Assembly (NCBI GenBank): GCA_947445425.1
Contig: CANFFA010000163.1
Coordinates: forward strand, 1-6,064
Reading direction: 5' to 3'
DNA: 6,064 bases
DNA from: Paludibacteraceae bacterium
GTDB lineage: Bacteria; Bacteroidota; Bacteroidia; Bacteroidales; Paludibacteraceae
The position numbers and the translations under genes were made by a program. The notes below the pieces were generated by a model that was not told the origin of the DNA, made no database searches, and saw only the letters and a list, made by a program, of their open reading frames with translations. Positions 1 through 6,064 of this stretch are shown here, piece by piece (position 1 is the first letter of the stretch; every line of letters starts with the position of its first letter).

Positions 1-1
1 A

Positions 2-1486
2 TTTATTGACATGGCGGCACCTGCAGGGATGCGTGTTTATGTTCGGACTTTGTGCATGGTTTTGTCAAAAGCCATTGCAGAGCTCTATCCTTCAGTGGAT
101 TTGAATATTGAACATCCAATTTCAAATGGCTATTACTGTCAATTGATGAATTTAAATGAGCCGATTACCGAAGAGATTGTTGCAAAAATTAAAGATCGCG
201 TTAAATTAATTATTTCCAAAGGGATAGAAATTATAAGAGAAGAAAAACAGACTACTGAGGTAGTCGATTTGTTTTTTAATCAAGACCAAAAGACGGATAA
301 AGCTGCGTTATTTGAGTCTATAGGAAGTCCCTATTGTCGCTACTTTAGAATGGATGATTATATAGATTTTTATAATGGTGTATTACTTCCTTCTACTGAT
401 TATTTAGAGCTGTTTGATATTGTTACCTATTATGATGGCCTACTTCTTTGTGTCCCTAATCGACACATTCCAACCTTTATTGGTGAGGTGGTCCCTTCAC
501 CTAAAATGTATGGTATTTTTAAGGAGTACATGGGATGGAATAAAATTATGCGGATGAATAATGTGGGTGAGTTTAATGCCGCCTGTCGGAATAAACAATC
601 TTTTCATCTTATTAAAATATCTGAGGCATTGCACGAGAAAAAAGTGGGTCATATTGCCGATATGGTGGCACAAAGATCCTCACAAGTTAAGTTGGTATTG
701 ATTTCTGGTCCCTCTTCTTCCGGGAAAACGACATTTAGCAAGCGTCTTTCTATTCAATTGATGGTTAGTGGTTTGAAGCCAGTAATGCTCTCTTTGGATA
801 ATTACTTTGTGGACAGGGACAATACGCCACTTGATGAGGATGGTAATTGGGATTTTGAGCATTTACACGCATTGGATTTGCCATTGTTTAATCAACATTT
901 AAAGCAATTATTTAATGGTGAAGAGGTGGACATTCCAATATTTAATTTTGAAACGGGAACCCGTTCTTCCAGGGTTGATAAGTTAAAATTATCCCCAGAA
1001 AATGTTCTTGTCATTGAAGGAATTCATGGTTTAAATCCAGAATTAGTGGCTGATATTCCCGCTGATTTTTGCTTTAAAATTTATGTATCTGCCCTTACTA
1101 CTATTTCTATTGATAATCACAATTGGATACCGACTACAGACACACGTTTGTTGCGTAGGATTATTCGTGACTATCGTTACCGAAATTATTCAGCTCGTGA
1201 AACCATTGCCCGTTGGCCGAGTGTAAGACGTGGTGAGGAAAAGTGGATTTATCCTTTTCAGGAAAATGCCGATGTGATGTTCAATTCAGCTCTGTTGTTT
1301 GAGTTAGCGGTGTTGAAAAAACATGCTGAACCAATTTTGGCAGAAGTACCTAAATACTGCGATGAATATACAGAAACTCATAGGCTTCTAAAGTTTTTAA
1401 ATTATTTTGTTCCCATTCAAGATAGTGAAATACCACCGACTTCATTGCTACGTGAATTTGTAGGTGGAAGCAGTTTTAATTATTGA
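2..1486 (+). CDS. Nucleoside (uridine/cytidine-type) kinase with ThrRS-like N-terminal domain, 5' partial
   Basis: This is probably a cytosolic nucleoside kinase phosphorylating uridine/cytidine in pyrimidine salvage; the substrate is inferred from the family. The reading frame is open to the left edge (residues FID precede the ATG at 11), and relatives have about 550 residues starting with a TGS domain, so the start lies outside the window and the ATG at 11 is internal. Numbering from that Met, residues about 10-155 resemble the threonyl-tRNA synthetase editing (SAD) domain (ISNGYY at 37-42, DDYIDF at 115-120). The kinase domain follows: P-loop GPSSSGKT at 233-240, SLDNYF at 261-266 with the nucleoside-binding Asp, DFEH at 281-284, EGIHGLNP at 336-343 (Walker B-like strand) and the Arg-rich lid RLLRRIIRDYRYR at 379-391. 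The C-terminal part (YPFQENADVMFNS) is typical of this family. It ends in TGA. No clear terminator follows. Confidence 0.9.
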   Translation, partial: FIDMAAPAGMRVYVRTLCMVLSKAIAELYPSVDLNIEHPISNGYYCQLMNLNEPITEEIVAKIKDRVKLIISKGIEIIREEKQTTEVVDLFFNQDQKTDKAALFESIGSPYCRYFRMDDYIDFYNGVLLPSTDYLELFDIVTYYDGLLLCVPNRHIPTFIGEVVPSPKMYGIFKEYMGWNKIMRMNNVGEFNAACRNKQSFHLIKISEALHEKKVGHIADMVAQRSSQVKLVLISGPSSSGKTTFSKRLSIQLMVSGLKPVMLSLDNYFVDRDNTPLDEDGNWDFEHLHALDLPLFNQHLKQLFNGEEVDIPIFNFETGTRSSRVDKLKLSPENVLVIEGIHGLNPELVADIPADFCFKIYVSALTTISIDNHNWIPTTDTRLLRRIIRDYRYRNYSARETIARWPSVRRGEEKWIYPFQENADVMFNSALLFELAVLKKHAEPILAEVPKYCDEYTETHRLLKFLNYFVPIQDSEIPPTSLLREFVGGSSFNY

Positions 1487-1662
1487 GCGAATATCTAAAA
1501 TCATTATAAATTAATTTCGTTTTCATTTTTACTATGGGGGGTAAGCTAAGAATCTGAAGGATGAAAATCAACATTTTTGAAACTGATACTTAATTGTTCC
1601 TAAATATTAGTAGGTATTTATCCAATTTCGATTGAAAACTTAGGGATTTAAAAAATAATTTG
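1487..1662. other. Gene-free spacer between nucleoside kinase and barrel protein genes
   Basis: This AT-rich stretch has no open frame of useful length on either strand (the ATG at 1533 gives only seven codons), no tRNA-like fold and no convincing rho-independent terminator for the upstream kinase gene. Only a weak AT-rich hairpin can be drawn near 1564-1579 (AAAAT and ATTTT arms). It most likely holds the kinase 3' UTR and the upstream part of the next gene's promoter. Confidence 0.5.
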
Positions 1663-1670
1663 TATCTTTG
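1663..1670 (+). promoter_or_regulatory. Bacteroidota -7 promoter element (TATCTTTG) of the barrel gene
   Basis: TATCTTTG matches the TAnnTTTG consensus of the Bacteroidota primary sigma factor exactly. It lies 37 bases upstream of the chosen ATG at 1708, so transcription should begin around 1675-1678. No good -33 TTTG is found at the expected 18-20 base spacing; the nearest TTG (1632-1634) is too far away. The assignment therefore rests on the -7 box and its position. Confidence 0.6.
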
Positions 1671-1672
1671 TC

Positions 1673-1688
1673 TACACACATTTGTGTA
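1673..1688 (+). repeat. Short perfect inverted repeat in the leader of the barrel gene
   Basis: TACACA-CATT-TGTGTA forms a perfect 6-bp inverted repeat with a 4-base spacer. It starts two bases after the -7 box, on the predicted transcription start. It could be an operator half-site pair or a small 5' mRNA hairpin, but a repeat this short can also occur by chance. Confidence 0.3.
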
Positions 1689-1707
1689 AATGTTAAATAA
1701 TCGAAAC

Positions 1708-2517
1708 ATGAAACGATTTTTACTGTATCTGTTACTTCTACTTATATTAGCTACTTCCATGGAAGCTGCTACACGTCGTCCATCCTATAGTTCACGTCAG
1801 CGAGGAGGTAATGATGTGCTATTTAACGGTACCGTATCGCTTATGGCTGCCGCATTTGGTCCTTCTTATCTTTTTGGTGAAATTGGGGGATCTTCTAATT
1901 CGAAGTCATTGTTGGGTGCAACTGACTGGGCTCTAGTAAATACCCGCACCTACTATGGTTTTGGCGCACATGTTATATTTCCAAGTAATGTTGGGGTAAA
2001 AGCAAATATCAATTATGGTCGTTTTGTAGGCGATGATCAAAGTTCTCGTAATACTAACAGGGCTTGGTCGTATAGTGCATATGTACTTGAGGGTGATCTT
2101 GAAGGTTTGGTTGTATTGTATGGGGGTCCTTATGATGTGAGGGGAAAAGCTCACATGGTATATGCTTTTGGCGGAATAGGTCAGATGATGAGTCAATCTG
2201 AATTTGTTGGAGATTTCAATGATCGTCATGAAGGTGATATGGTCAGAAGAACAGAGATTGCGCCCACTATACCTTTTGGAATTGGATACCAGTATAGGGC
2301 TTCAAATAATTTTTCTGTTGGTGCAGAGTTTGCGTACCACTATATTTTATCTGATTATGTAGACGGTGTTCACAGTAGATTTTCTAAAAGCGAGGATATG
2401 ATAGCCTCTTTTAATTTTACCCTTTCTTACCAATTGTACGGTGTAGAGTGTAAAACTTGTGAATGGTCCAAACAGGCTATGGGTGTTAAAAGTAGTGGTA
2501 GTAGCCGAAGAAGATAA
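1708..2517 (+). CDS. Exported outer-membrane beta-barrel protein, DUF6089-like
   Basis: Predicted 269-residue outer-membrane protein of unknown specific role. I chose the ATG at 1708 rather than the in-frame ATG at 1690 because it puts a classic signal peptide at the N terminus: MKR, then a Leu-rich core (residues 4-15) and likely cleavage near SMEA-A (20/21). The ATG at 1690 would also begin within about 15 bases of the predicted transcript start. The mature part has alternating polar/hydrophobic strands rich in Gly and aromatics: YLFGEIGG at 54-61, VKANINYGRFVGD at 97-109, VYAFGGIG at 151-158, IPFGIGYQY at 188-196, FSVGAEFAYHY at 202-212 and SDYVDG at 215-220. Their order recalls the Bacteroidota DUF6089 barrel family (assigned by eye, moderate certainty). 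After the last strand comes a basic tail with a CKTC pair (248-251) and a terminal Arg triplet, which is unusual for a barrel. It is monocistronic, with its own promoter and terminator. Confidence 0.85.
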   Translation: MKRFLLYLLLLLILATSMEAATRRPSYSSRQRGGNDVLFNGTVSLMAAAFGPSYLFGEIGGSSNSKSLLGATDWALVNTRTYYGFGAHVIFPSNVGVKANINYGRFVGDDQSSRNTNRAWSYSAYVLEGDLEGLVVLYGGPYDVRGKAHMVYAFGGIGQMMSQSEFVGDFNDRHEGDMVRRTEIAPTIPFGIGYQYRASNNFSVGAEFAYHYILSDYVDGVHSRFSKSEDMIASFNFTLSYQLYGVECKTCEWSKQAMGVKSSGSSRRR

Positions 2518-2541
2518 TTTTCGTTTAAGAATAGTCATAAA

Positions 2542-2579
2542 TAAAAAAGGTTTCCTCAATTTAGAGGAAACCTTTTTTA
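2542..2579. terminator. Bidirectional rho-independent terminator between convergent genes
   Basis: There is a perfect 16-bp inverted repeat (arms 2542-2557 and 2564-2579, loop AATTTA). The arms begin with TAAAAAAGG and end with CCTTTTTTA, so a GC-containing stem is flanked by an A-run on one side and a T-run on the other. It therefore works as an intrinsic terminator in both directions. It lies 25 bases after the stop of the barrel gene (+) and 21 bases past the stop of the metalloprotease gene (-). Confidence 0.95.
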
Positions 2580-2599
2580 GTATGTTATAAAGTAGTTTT

Positions 2600-4534
2600 T
2601 TAGATTCCTACCCCTAATAAGGTTATTACCTTATTAGGATTAATTCCTCCACCAGAAATGGTTAAAATAGCTGTGTGCGTTGCTGAAGACGTCGGCGTGT
2701 AACTTATAGTAATATCAACTCCTTCAATTGCGTTTGCTGATGTATCAGTAAGACTTGGACTTGATACAGAGAATAAATTTGCATCCGTACCTGTAATCAA
2801 AAGGTTTAAATGACTAATGATAGAGGTGGTTTTGATATTTAATGTCTTGGTTTTTGTACAGCTGATTTTTGTGTTTGGAAAATGTATTTGATTTTCTATA
2901 TTTCCTATCATAAGCGTTGGAGCCGGTGTTCCTCCCATTAATTTAAAGCTGATCTCACTACTGCTTGTATTAATGGCTGTTATCGCACGATTGATGTCAG
3001 TTCCTGCCCAAGTGGTGGGAGTAAAGCTACCAGTTGTAAAAGCTGTACCTGGCGTTGTAGTTGATCCACTGAGCGGTTGTAGGTAGACCCGTAGATGACT
3101 ACTCGGGCTTTGGCTACCACTAGCACCCGTGTAATTATTTGGTGAATTGTCATCCCACGCAGTTTGATTGTAATCTATGTGCCAGATACACATTCCTTCA
3201 GCGGGTAAGTAAGTATCCCATCCCGTTTTTTTTCTGTATTCAAGCATGAAGTATTCCGTTGGATTTGGATTATTACCCATCAGATTATGTGTGGAGGCAG
3301 ATAAAACATAGCATTGATAATTTGTATTTGTAGGCTGAGTTTTGCCTTGGTAAATCGGGATTAAATTCAAGTCTGAAGCTGTTGTGCATTGGTCTGGGCT
3401 AAGATATCCTAAAAAGAATCGATCAAAGACAGAGTAGGTTGGCGGGGTACGAGAACCATTGTTGTAATTTCCGGATGACATAATGCTCCAAGTGCCTAAA
3501 GTAGATTTATTTGCTGAAGTATGGTAATAATCGGGCAGACCCAATACATGGCCAAACTCATGACAGAAAGTACCAATGCCACACATATTGCTACCACTAT
3601 TAGTTTTCAATTCAGAAGTACAGGCGTAGTCTTCCAAAACTTTACCATCGTATGTAACAGACGCTGTAGTACCGCTGTAATTGTAGCCTGGCTGCACTGT
3701 CCATCGGTGTGGCCAAATGGTATTCGCAGCTCCACCTTCCGCTTCATTGTATCCTGCATAATAGACGAATACATTGTCAATTACACCATTGTTGTCGACA
3801 TCATATTGTGTAAAATCAAGACCAGCCGTATTGGCTGCACTACAGGCATCTGCAATTAATAGCGGGGCCTCTAGATCATAACCAGAAGCGTCGTTTGCTC
3901 CGTAGTGTGCTAAGGTTTGTGGTAGCGTGTAAGGGCCTACTACATCAAAATTGGGTGAAAATTTCCCATAAGAGCTAGCCATAAAGTAGTCTCTAGCAGA
4001 ACCCGTTCCACCATTATCACTATAATTTTCTTGGTTCAATAAATTGTTGAAAGCTGTTTGAGGGCTTGCTGTCACAAAACTATTGTCTGAAAAATTGACC
4101 AGTATTACTAAAGACTTTGCACTACCAGTTACAGGAAATGCTCTTCGGGGCCTATTTTCAGTTAACGCCATTTTGCTTTTCTGTAAGCCCTGTGTTTTGG
4201 TTTGAAGCAGTTCGGAAGTAGGCACTGTTTTCAGAAACTGAATAGTTTTTGCATTTCTGTTTTTTATATTACTAGCAATGATTTCACTGGATTCAATTTT
4301 ACCTATTGCATTGATAGTGGCATAGGTATAGTATCCTTTTGTATTTTGTTGTAGTAGAAAGCCATCTTCCGTGGTCTGATAATGTTGAAATTCATTTCCA
4401 ACTAAACTGATGTTCAAGCTAGTTCCATCGGGTTGGGTGATTGAAATGGGGTAGGGGTAGGCTTGTACTGCAAATACAGTAAGATTGATGAGTTGAAATA
4501 GAAAAAGGAGTAGTATTGCGTATAGAATTCTCAT
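2600..4534 (-). CDS. Secreted M6-family zinc metalloprotease with C-terminal beta-sandwich domain
   Basis: A 644-residue extracytoplasmic zinc endopeptidase of the immune-inhibitor-A (M6) type; its natural substrate is unknown. Residues 1-22 form a signal peptide (cleavage near FAVQA, 21-25). Residues about 26-135 look like the M6 propeptide (QPDGTSLNISLVGNE, TTEDGF), with a basic RPRR site at 128-131 where it could be removed. The catalytic domain spans about 140-535: SLVILVNFSD at 141-150, a Ca-site-like DVDNNGVIDN at 245-254, the zinc motif HEFGHVLGLPD at 325-335 (ligands H325, H329 and probably D335; catalytic E326) and the Met-turn SIMSSG at 350-355. All key residues are present, so it should be active. 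Residues about 538-644 form an Ig/HYDIN-like beta-sandwich ending exactly at the stop; no type IX secretion C-terminal signal follows. It is monocistronic, divergent from the CLC gene and convergent with the barrel gene. Confidence 0.95.
   Translation of the reverse strand: MRILYAILLLFLFQLINLTVFAVQAYPYPISITQPDGTSLNISLVGNEFQHYQTTEDGFLLQQNTKGYYTYATINAIGKIESSEIIASNIKNRNAKTIQFLKTVPTSELLQTKTQGLQKSKMALTENRPRRAFPVTGSAKSLVILVNFSDNSFVTASPQTAFNNLLNQENYSDNGGTGSARDYFMASSYGKFSPNFDVVGPYTLPQTLAHYGANDASGYDLEAPLLIADACSAANTAGLDFTQYDVDNNGVIDNVFVYYAGYNEAEGGAANTIWPHRWTVQPGYNYSGTTASVTYDGKVLEDYACTSELKTNSGSNMCGIGTFCHEFGHVLGLPDYYHTSANKSTLGTWSIMSSGNYNNGSRTPPTYSVFDRFFLGYLSPDQCTTASDLNLIPIYQGKTQPTNTNYQCYVLSASTHNLMGNNPNPTEYFMLEYRKKTGWDTYLPAEGMCIWHIDYNQTAWDDNSPNNYTGASGSQSPSSHLRVYLQPLSGSTTTPGTAFTTGSFTPTTWAGTDINRAITAINTSSSEISFKLMGGTPAPTLMIGNIENQIHFPNTKISCTKTKTLNIKTTSIISHLNLLITGTDANLFSVSSPSLTDTSANAIEGVDITISYTPTSSATHTAILTISGGGINPNKVITLLGVGI
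2613..2638. repeat. Perfect 11-bp inverted repeat inside the protease 3' end
   Basis: The arms CCTAATAAGGT (2613-2623) and ACCTTATTAGG (2628-2638) are perfect reverse complements separated by TATT. The repeat lies within the last 13 codons of the metalloprotease gene (encoding part of NKVITLLGVG). On the protease mRNA no U-run follows, so it is not a standard terminator; the real one is 34 bases further on. It may form an mRNA 3' hairpin. Confidence 0.6.
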
Positions 4535-4576
4535 ATTGGATGGTGCTTAATGGGTAGGATTGTTTTTTTATAAATG

Positions 4577-4584
4577 CAAACATA
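4577..4584 (-). promoter_or_regulatory. Bacteroidota -7 promoter element (TATGTTTG) of the metalloprotease gene
   Basis: Read on the minus strand this is TATGTTTG, an exact match to TAnnTTTG, 42 bases upstream of the protease ATG. Transcription would start near 4570, giving a leader of about 36 bases. The -33 region has no clear TTTG at 18-20 bases. The leader shows no Shine-Dalgarno sequence, as usual in this phylum. Confidence 0.6.
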
Positions 4585-4682
4585 AGTAAAATAGTTGACT
4601 TTATTACCCCACAAGTTGTTTCACAATAGCCATTTATATTAAACAAAGCTAAATGTGCGATACTCCATCTTTTTAAATGTGT

Positions 4683-4690
4683 TATCTTTG
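4683..4690 (+). promoter_or_regulatory. Bacteroidota -7 promoter element (TATCTTTG) of the CLC gene
   Basis: TATCTTTG is an exact TAnnTTTG match and identical to the box of the barrel gene. It lies only 17 bases before the ATG at 4708, so the mRNA leader would be about 10-12 bases, too short for a riboswitch. No convincing -33 element is seen. The 173-base divergent region 4535-4707 contains this promoter and that of the protease on the other strand, with nothing else recognisable. Confidence 0.6.
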
Positions 4691-4707
4691 ACCCTTAAAA
4701 TTCTTGA

Positions 4708-6021
4708 ATGGAAAAAAATAGATTTGGTTTTGAACAACTTGCCATTTTAAAGTATAGTTTAAAATGGTTCATTTTAGTTTTGCCTGTAGCCCTCTTTGTC
4801 GGGTCAATGGTGGCACTATTTCTTTTTTTACTCGATATGGTAACAGATATAAGGTGGGAGAATAAATGGCTGTTATACCTACTTCCTTTTGCGGGTGTTT
4901 TTATAGTTTGGCTCTATGGTTTCAAGGGTAAAAATGCAGGTGCTGGTAATAATCTCATTATGGATGAAATACACCAACCGGGTGGAGGCGTACCCACTCG
5001 AATGGCACCATTTATTTTAGTGACAACGGTCATCACCCATCTTTTTGGCGGATCAGCAGGCAGAGAAGGAACTGCTATTCAAATTGGGGGAAGTTTAGCT
5101 CAATTGATTGCCGGTAAATTAAAATTAAATGCTGCTGATACCCGAATTTTATTGATGACAGGTATAGCTGCAGGTTTTGGTGCTGTATTTGGCACCCCTT
5201 TGGCAGGTGCTATTTTTGCACTGGAAGTTTTGGCGATAGGACGTATTAAATACGATGCTATGCTACCCTGTTTATTGTCTGCTGTATTGGCTGATATGGT
5301 TTGCATGGCTTATGGAATAGAACATACACATTATGCTATTGCTTTTACCGAGCAAGCATCCCCTATTTTTCCATACTTTCGCTTAGATTATTCTTTGCTC
5401 ATTAAAGTGCTTGTTGCTGCAATTGTTTTTGGTTTGGTAAGTTCTTTTTTCTCAAAGATTTCACATGGCATTAAGTCTTTATCTCATCAGTACATTTCAA
5501 ATAAATACCTCATTCCTTTAGTAGGTGGATCTCTTATTATTCTCCTTACTTTTGTATTAGACAGTACTGATTTTTTAGGATTAGGTGTTACTACGGTTTC
5601 TGGTGCGGGCTCAAGTATTGTTAATGCTTTTAAATTAGGTGAAGTGCATACATTCGATTGGTTGTGGAAATTGATTTTTACTGTGATTACCTTGGGTATG
5701 GGCTTTAAAGGAGGTGAAGTAACTCCATTATTTTTTATAGGTGCTGCATTGGGAAACACACTTGCAATTTGGATGGGGGCGCCTATTGATTTGTTGGCAG
5801 CATTGGGTTTTATTGCGGTTTTTGCCGGCGCCACCAATACTCCTTTGGCATGCACCATTATGGGAGTGGAGCTATTTGGAGGTACACATATATTATATTA
5901 TGCATTAGCTTGTTTCATAGCTTATTATTTTAGTGGTCATGCTGGGATTTATTCCTCCCAGAAAATAGCTGTGCCCAAAGGCTATGGTTTACAAAACACT
6001 AAAACGAACTCAATAATTTAG
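4708..6021 (+). CDS. CLC-family anion transporter, probable CLC-F fluoride/proton antiporter
   Basis: A 437-residue polytopic inner-membrane protein of the CLC (EriC) family without C-terminal CBS domains. Hydrophobic segments run through the whole length, beginning at about 18-42 and 53-70. CLC landmarks in order: the helix C-D anion motif, usually GSGIP, is [11 protein letters not shown] here (78-88); the gating-Glu motif GREGP is GREGT (118-122, gate E120); [11 protein letters not shown] at 163-173; GFKGGEVTP at 332-340; and GIYS at 413-416 with Y415 at the central Tyr position. Loss of the chloride-coordinating Ser, Thr after GREG, and Val (V174) where chloride exchangers carry the internal proton Glu all point to the fluoride-selective CLC-F branch, which exports toxic fluoride using the proton gradient. 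The subfamily call is by eye from remembered signatures; family membership is secure. No fluoride riboswitch or other fluoride genes are visible. The ATG follows the -7 box closely, and no upstream in-frame start fits better. Confidence 0.9.
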   Translation: MEKNRFGFEQLAILKYSLKWFILVLPVALFVGSMVALFLFLLDMVTDIRWENKWLLYLLPFAGVFIVWLYGFKGKNAGAGNNLIMDEIHQPGGGVPTRMAPFILVTTVITHLFGGSAGREGTAIQIGGSLAQLIAGKLKLNAADTRILLMTGIAAGFGAVFGTPLAGAIFALEVLAIGRIKYDAMLPCLLSAVLADMVCMAYGIEHTHYAIAFTEQASPIFPYFRLDYSLLIKVLVAAIVFGLVSSFFSKISHGIKSLSHQYISNKYLIPLVGGSLIILLTFVLDSTDFLGLGVTTVSGAGSSIVNAFKLGEVHTFDWLWKLIFTVITLGMGFKGGEVTPLFFIGAALGNTLAIWMGAPIDLLAALGFIAVFAGATNTPLACTIMGVELFGGTHILYYALACFIAYYFSGHAGIYSSQKIAVPKGYGLQNTKTNSII

Positions 6022-6033
6022 CATTTTGTAAGT

Positions 6034-6063
6034 GTTGCTTTCCGAATTAGTTTTGTACATTTG
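6034..6063 (+). promoter_or_regulatory. Bacteroidota promoter for a gene beyond the right edge
   Basis: GTTG at 6034-6037, an 18-base spacer, then TACATTTG at 6056-6063 fits the Bacteroidota -33 TTTG / -7 TAnnTTTG promoter well, and is the best two-part match in the window. It starts 12 bases after the CLC stop and points right, so the next gene on the + strand is probably transcribed separately. No terminator for the CLC gene is visible before the edge. Confidence 0.6.
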
Positions 6064-6064
6064 C

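Noticed and set aside
11..13. ATG at 11 as the start of the nucleoside kinase
   Set aside because: The frame is open to the left edge, the preceding residues (FID) fit the family, and homologues have a further N-terminal TGS domain. The Met is internal.
1564..1579. Possible terminator for the nucleoside kinase
   Set aside because: It is only a 5-bp AT stem with no GC pairs and lies about 80 bases after the stop. Too weak to call.
1690..1692. ATG at 1690 as the start of the barrel protein
   Set aside because: It would add MLNNRN before the MKR of the signal peptide and would lie almost on the predicted transcription start. The ATG at 1708 gives a standard signal peptide.
1933..2229. 98-codon minus-strand frame inside the barrel gene
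   Set aside because: It is antisense to beta-strand coding sequence, with no independent support.
3521..3859. 112-codon open frame on the + strand inside the protease gene
   Set aside because: It is antisense to the catalytic domain of a clearly coding M6 protease, with no promoter or recognisable protein features.
4419..4646. 75-codon minus-strand frame spanning the protease start
   Set aside because: It overlaps the protease signal-peptide region in another frame and its promoter. The composition is unconvincing and there are no protein features.
4535..4707. Fluoride riboswitch upstream of the CLC gene
   Set aside because: I searched by eye for the crcB motif because of the CLC-F signatures. 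No matching pseudoknot sequences are present and the predicted leader is too short.
5487..5858. 123-codon open frame on the - strand inside the CLC gene
   Set aside because: It is the antisense shadow of the conserved CLC helices; its Pro/Ala/Lys-rich translation is a by-product of the hydrophobic codons opposite. The same applies to the minus-strand frame at 5100-5306.

Overview
The window looks like a piece of an ordinary Bacteroidota chromosome, probably Bacteroidales or a close relative. Four observations support this. The DNA is AT-rich. There are no Shine-Dalgarno-like sequences in front of the starts. Every gene start with visible upstream sequence has a TAnnTTTG box, the -7 element of Bacteroidota sigma-ABfr promoters. 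The protein families (TGS/ThrRS-like nucleoside kinase, DUF6089-like barrel, M6 peptidase with a C-terminal beta-sandwich) are typical of that phylum. The exact genus cannot be read from the sequence.

Layout: (1) 2-1486 (+) is the 3' part of a uridine/cytidine-kinase-type nucleoside kinase. It carries an N-terminal domain resembling the threonyl-tRNA synthetase editing domain, and its true start lies left of the window. (2) 1487-1707 is a gene-free stretch holding a promoter and a small inverted repeat. (3) 1708-2517 (+) is an exported outer-membrane beta-barrel protein. (4) 2542-2579 is a strong, symmetrical terminator shared by two convergent genes. (5) 2600-4534 (-) is a secreted M6-family zinc metalloprotease with signal peptide, propeptide, catalytic domain and one C-terminal Ig/HYDIN-like beta-sandwich. 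(6) 4535-4707 is a divergent promoter region. (7) 4708-6021 (+) is a CLC-family anion transporter whose signature residues match the fluoride-exporting CLC-F branch rather than chloride transporters. (8) 6034-6063 is a good promoter for a gene beyond the right edge.

The four genes do not form an operon or an evident joint system: they are convergent or divergent, each appears to have its own promoter, and their functions are unrelated (nucleotide salvage, envelope, secreted proteolysis, anion efflux). I found no mobile element, CRISPR array, tRNA or rRNA, and no convincing new multi-gene system. The points most worth a second look are the kinase's ThrRS-editing-like domain that has lost all four catalytic editing residues, the CLC-F assignment without a fluoride riboswitch, and a perfect 11-bp inverted repeat inside the end of the protease gene.
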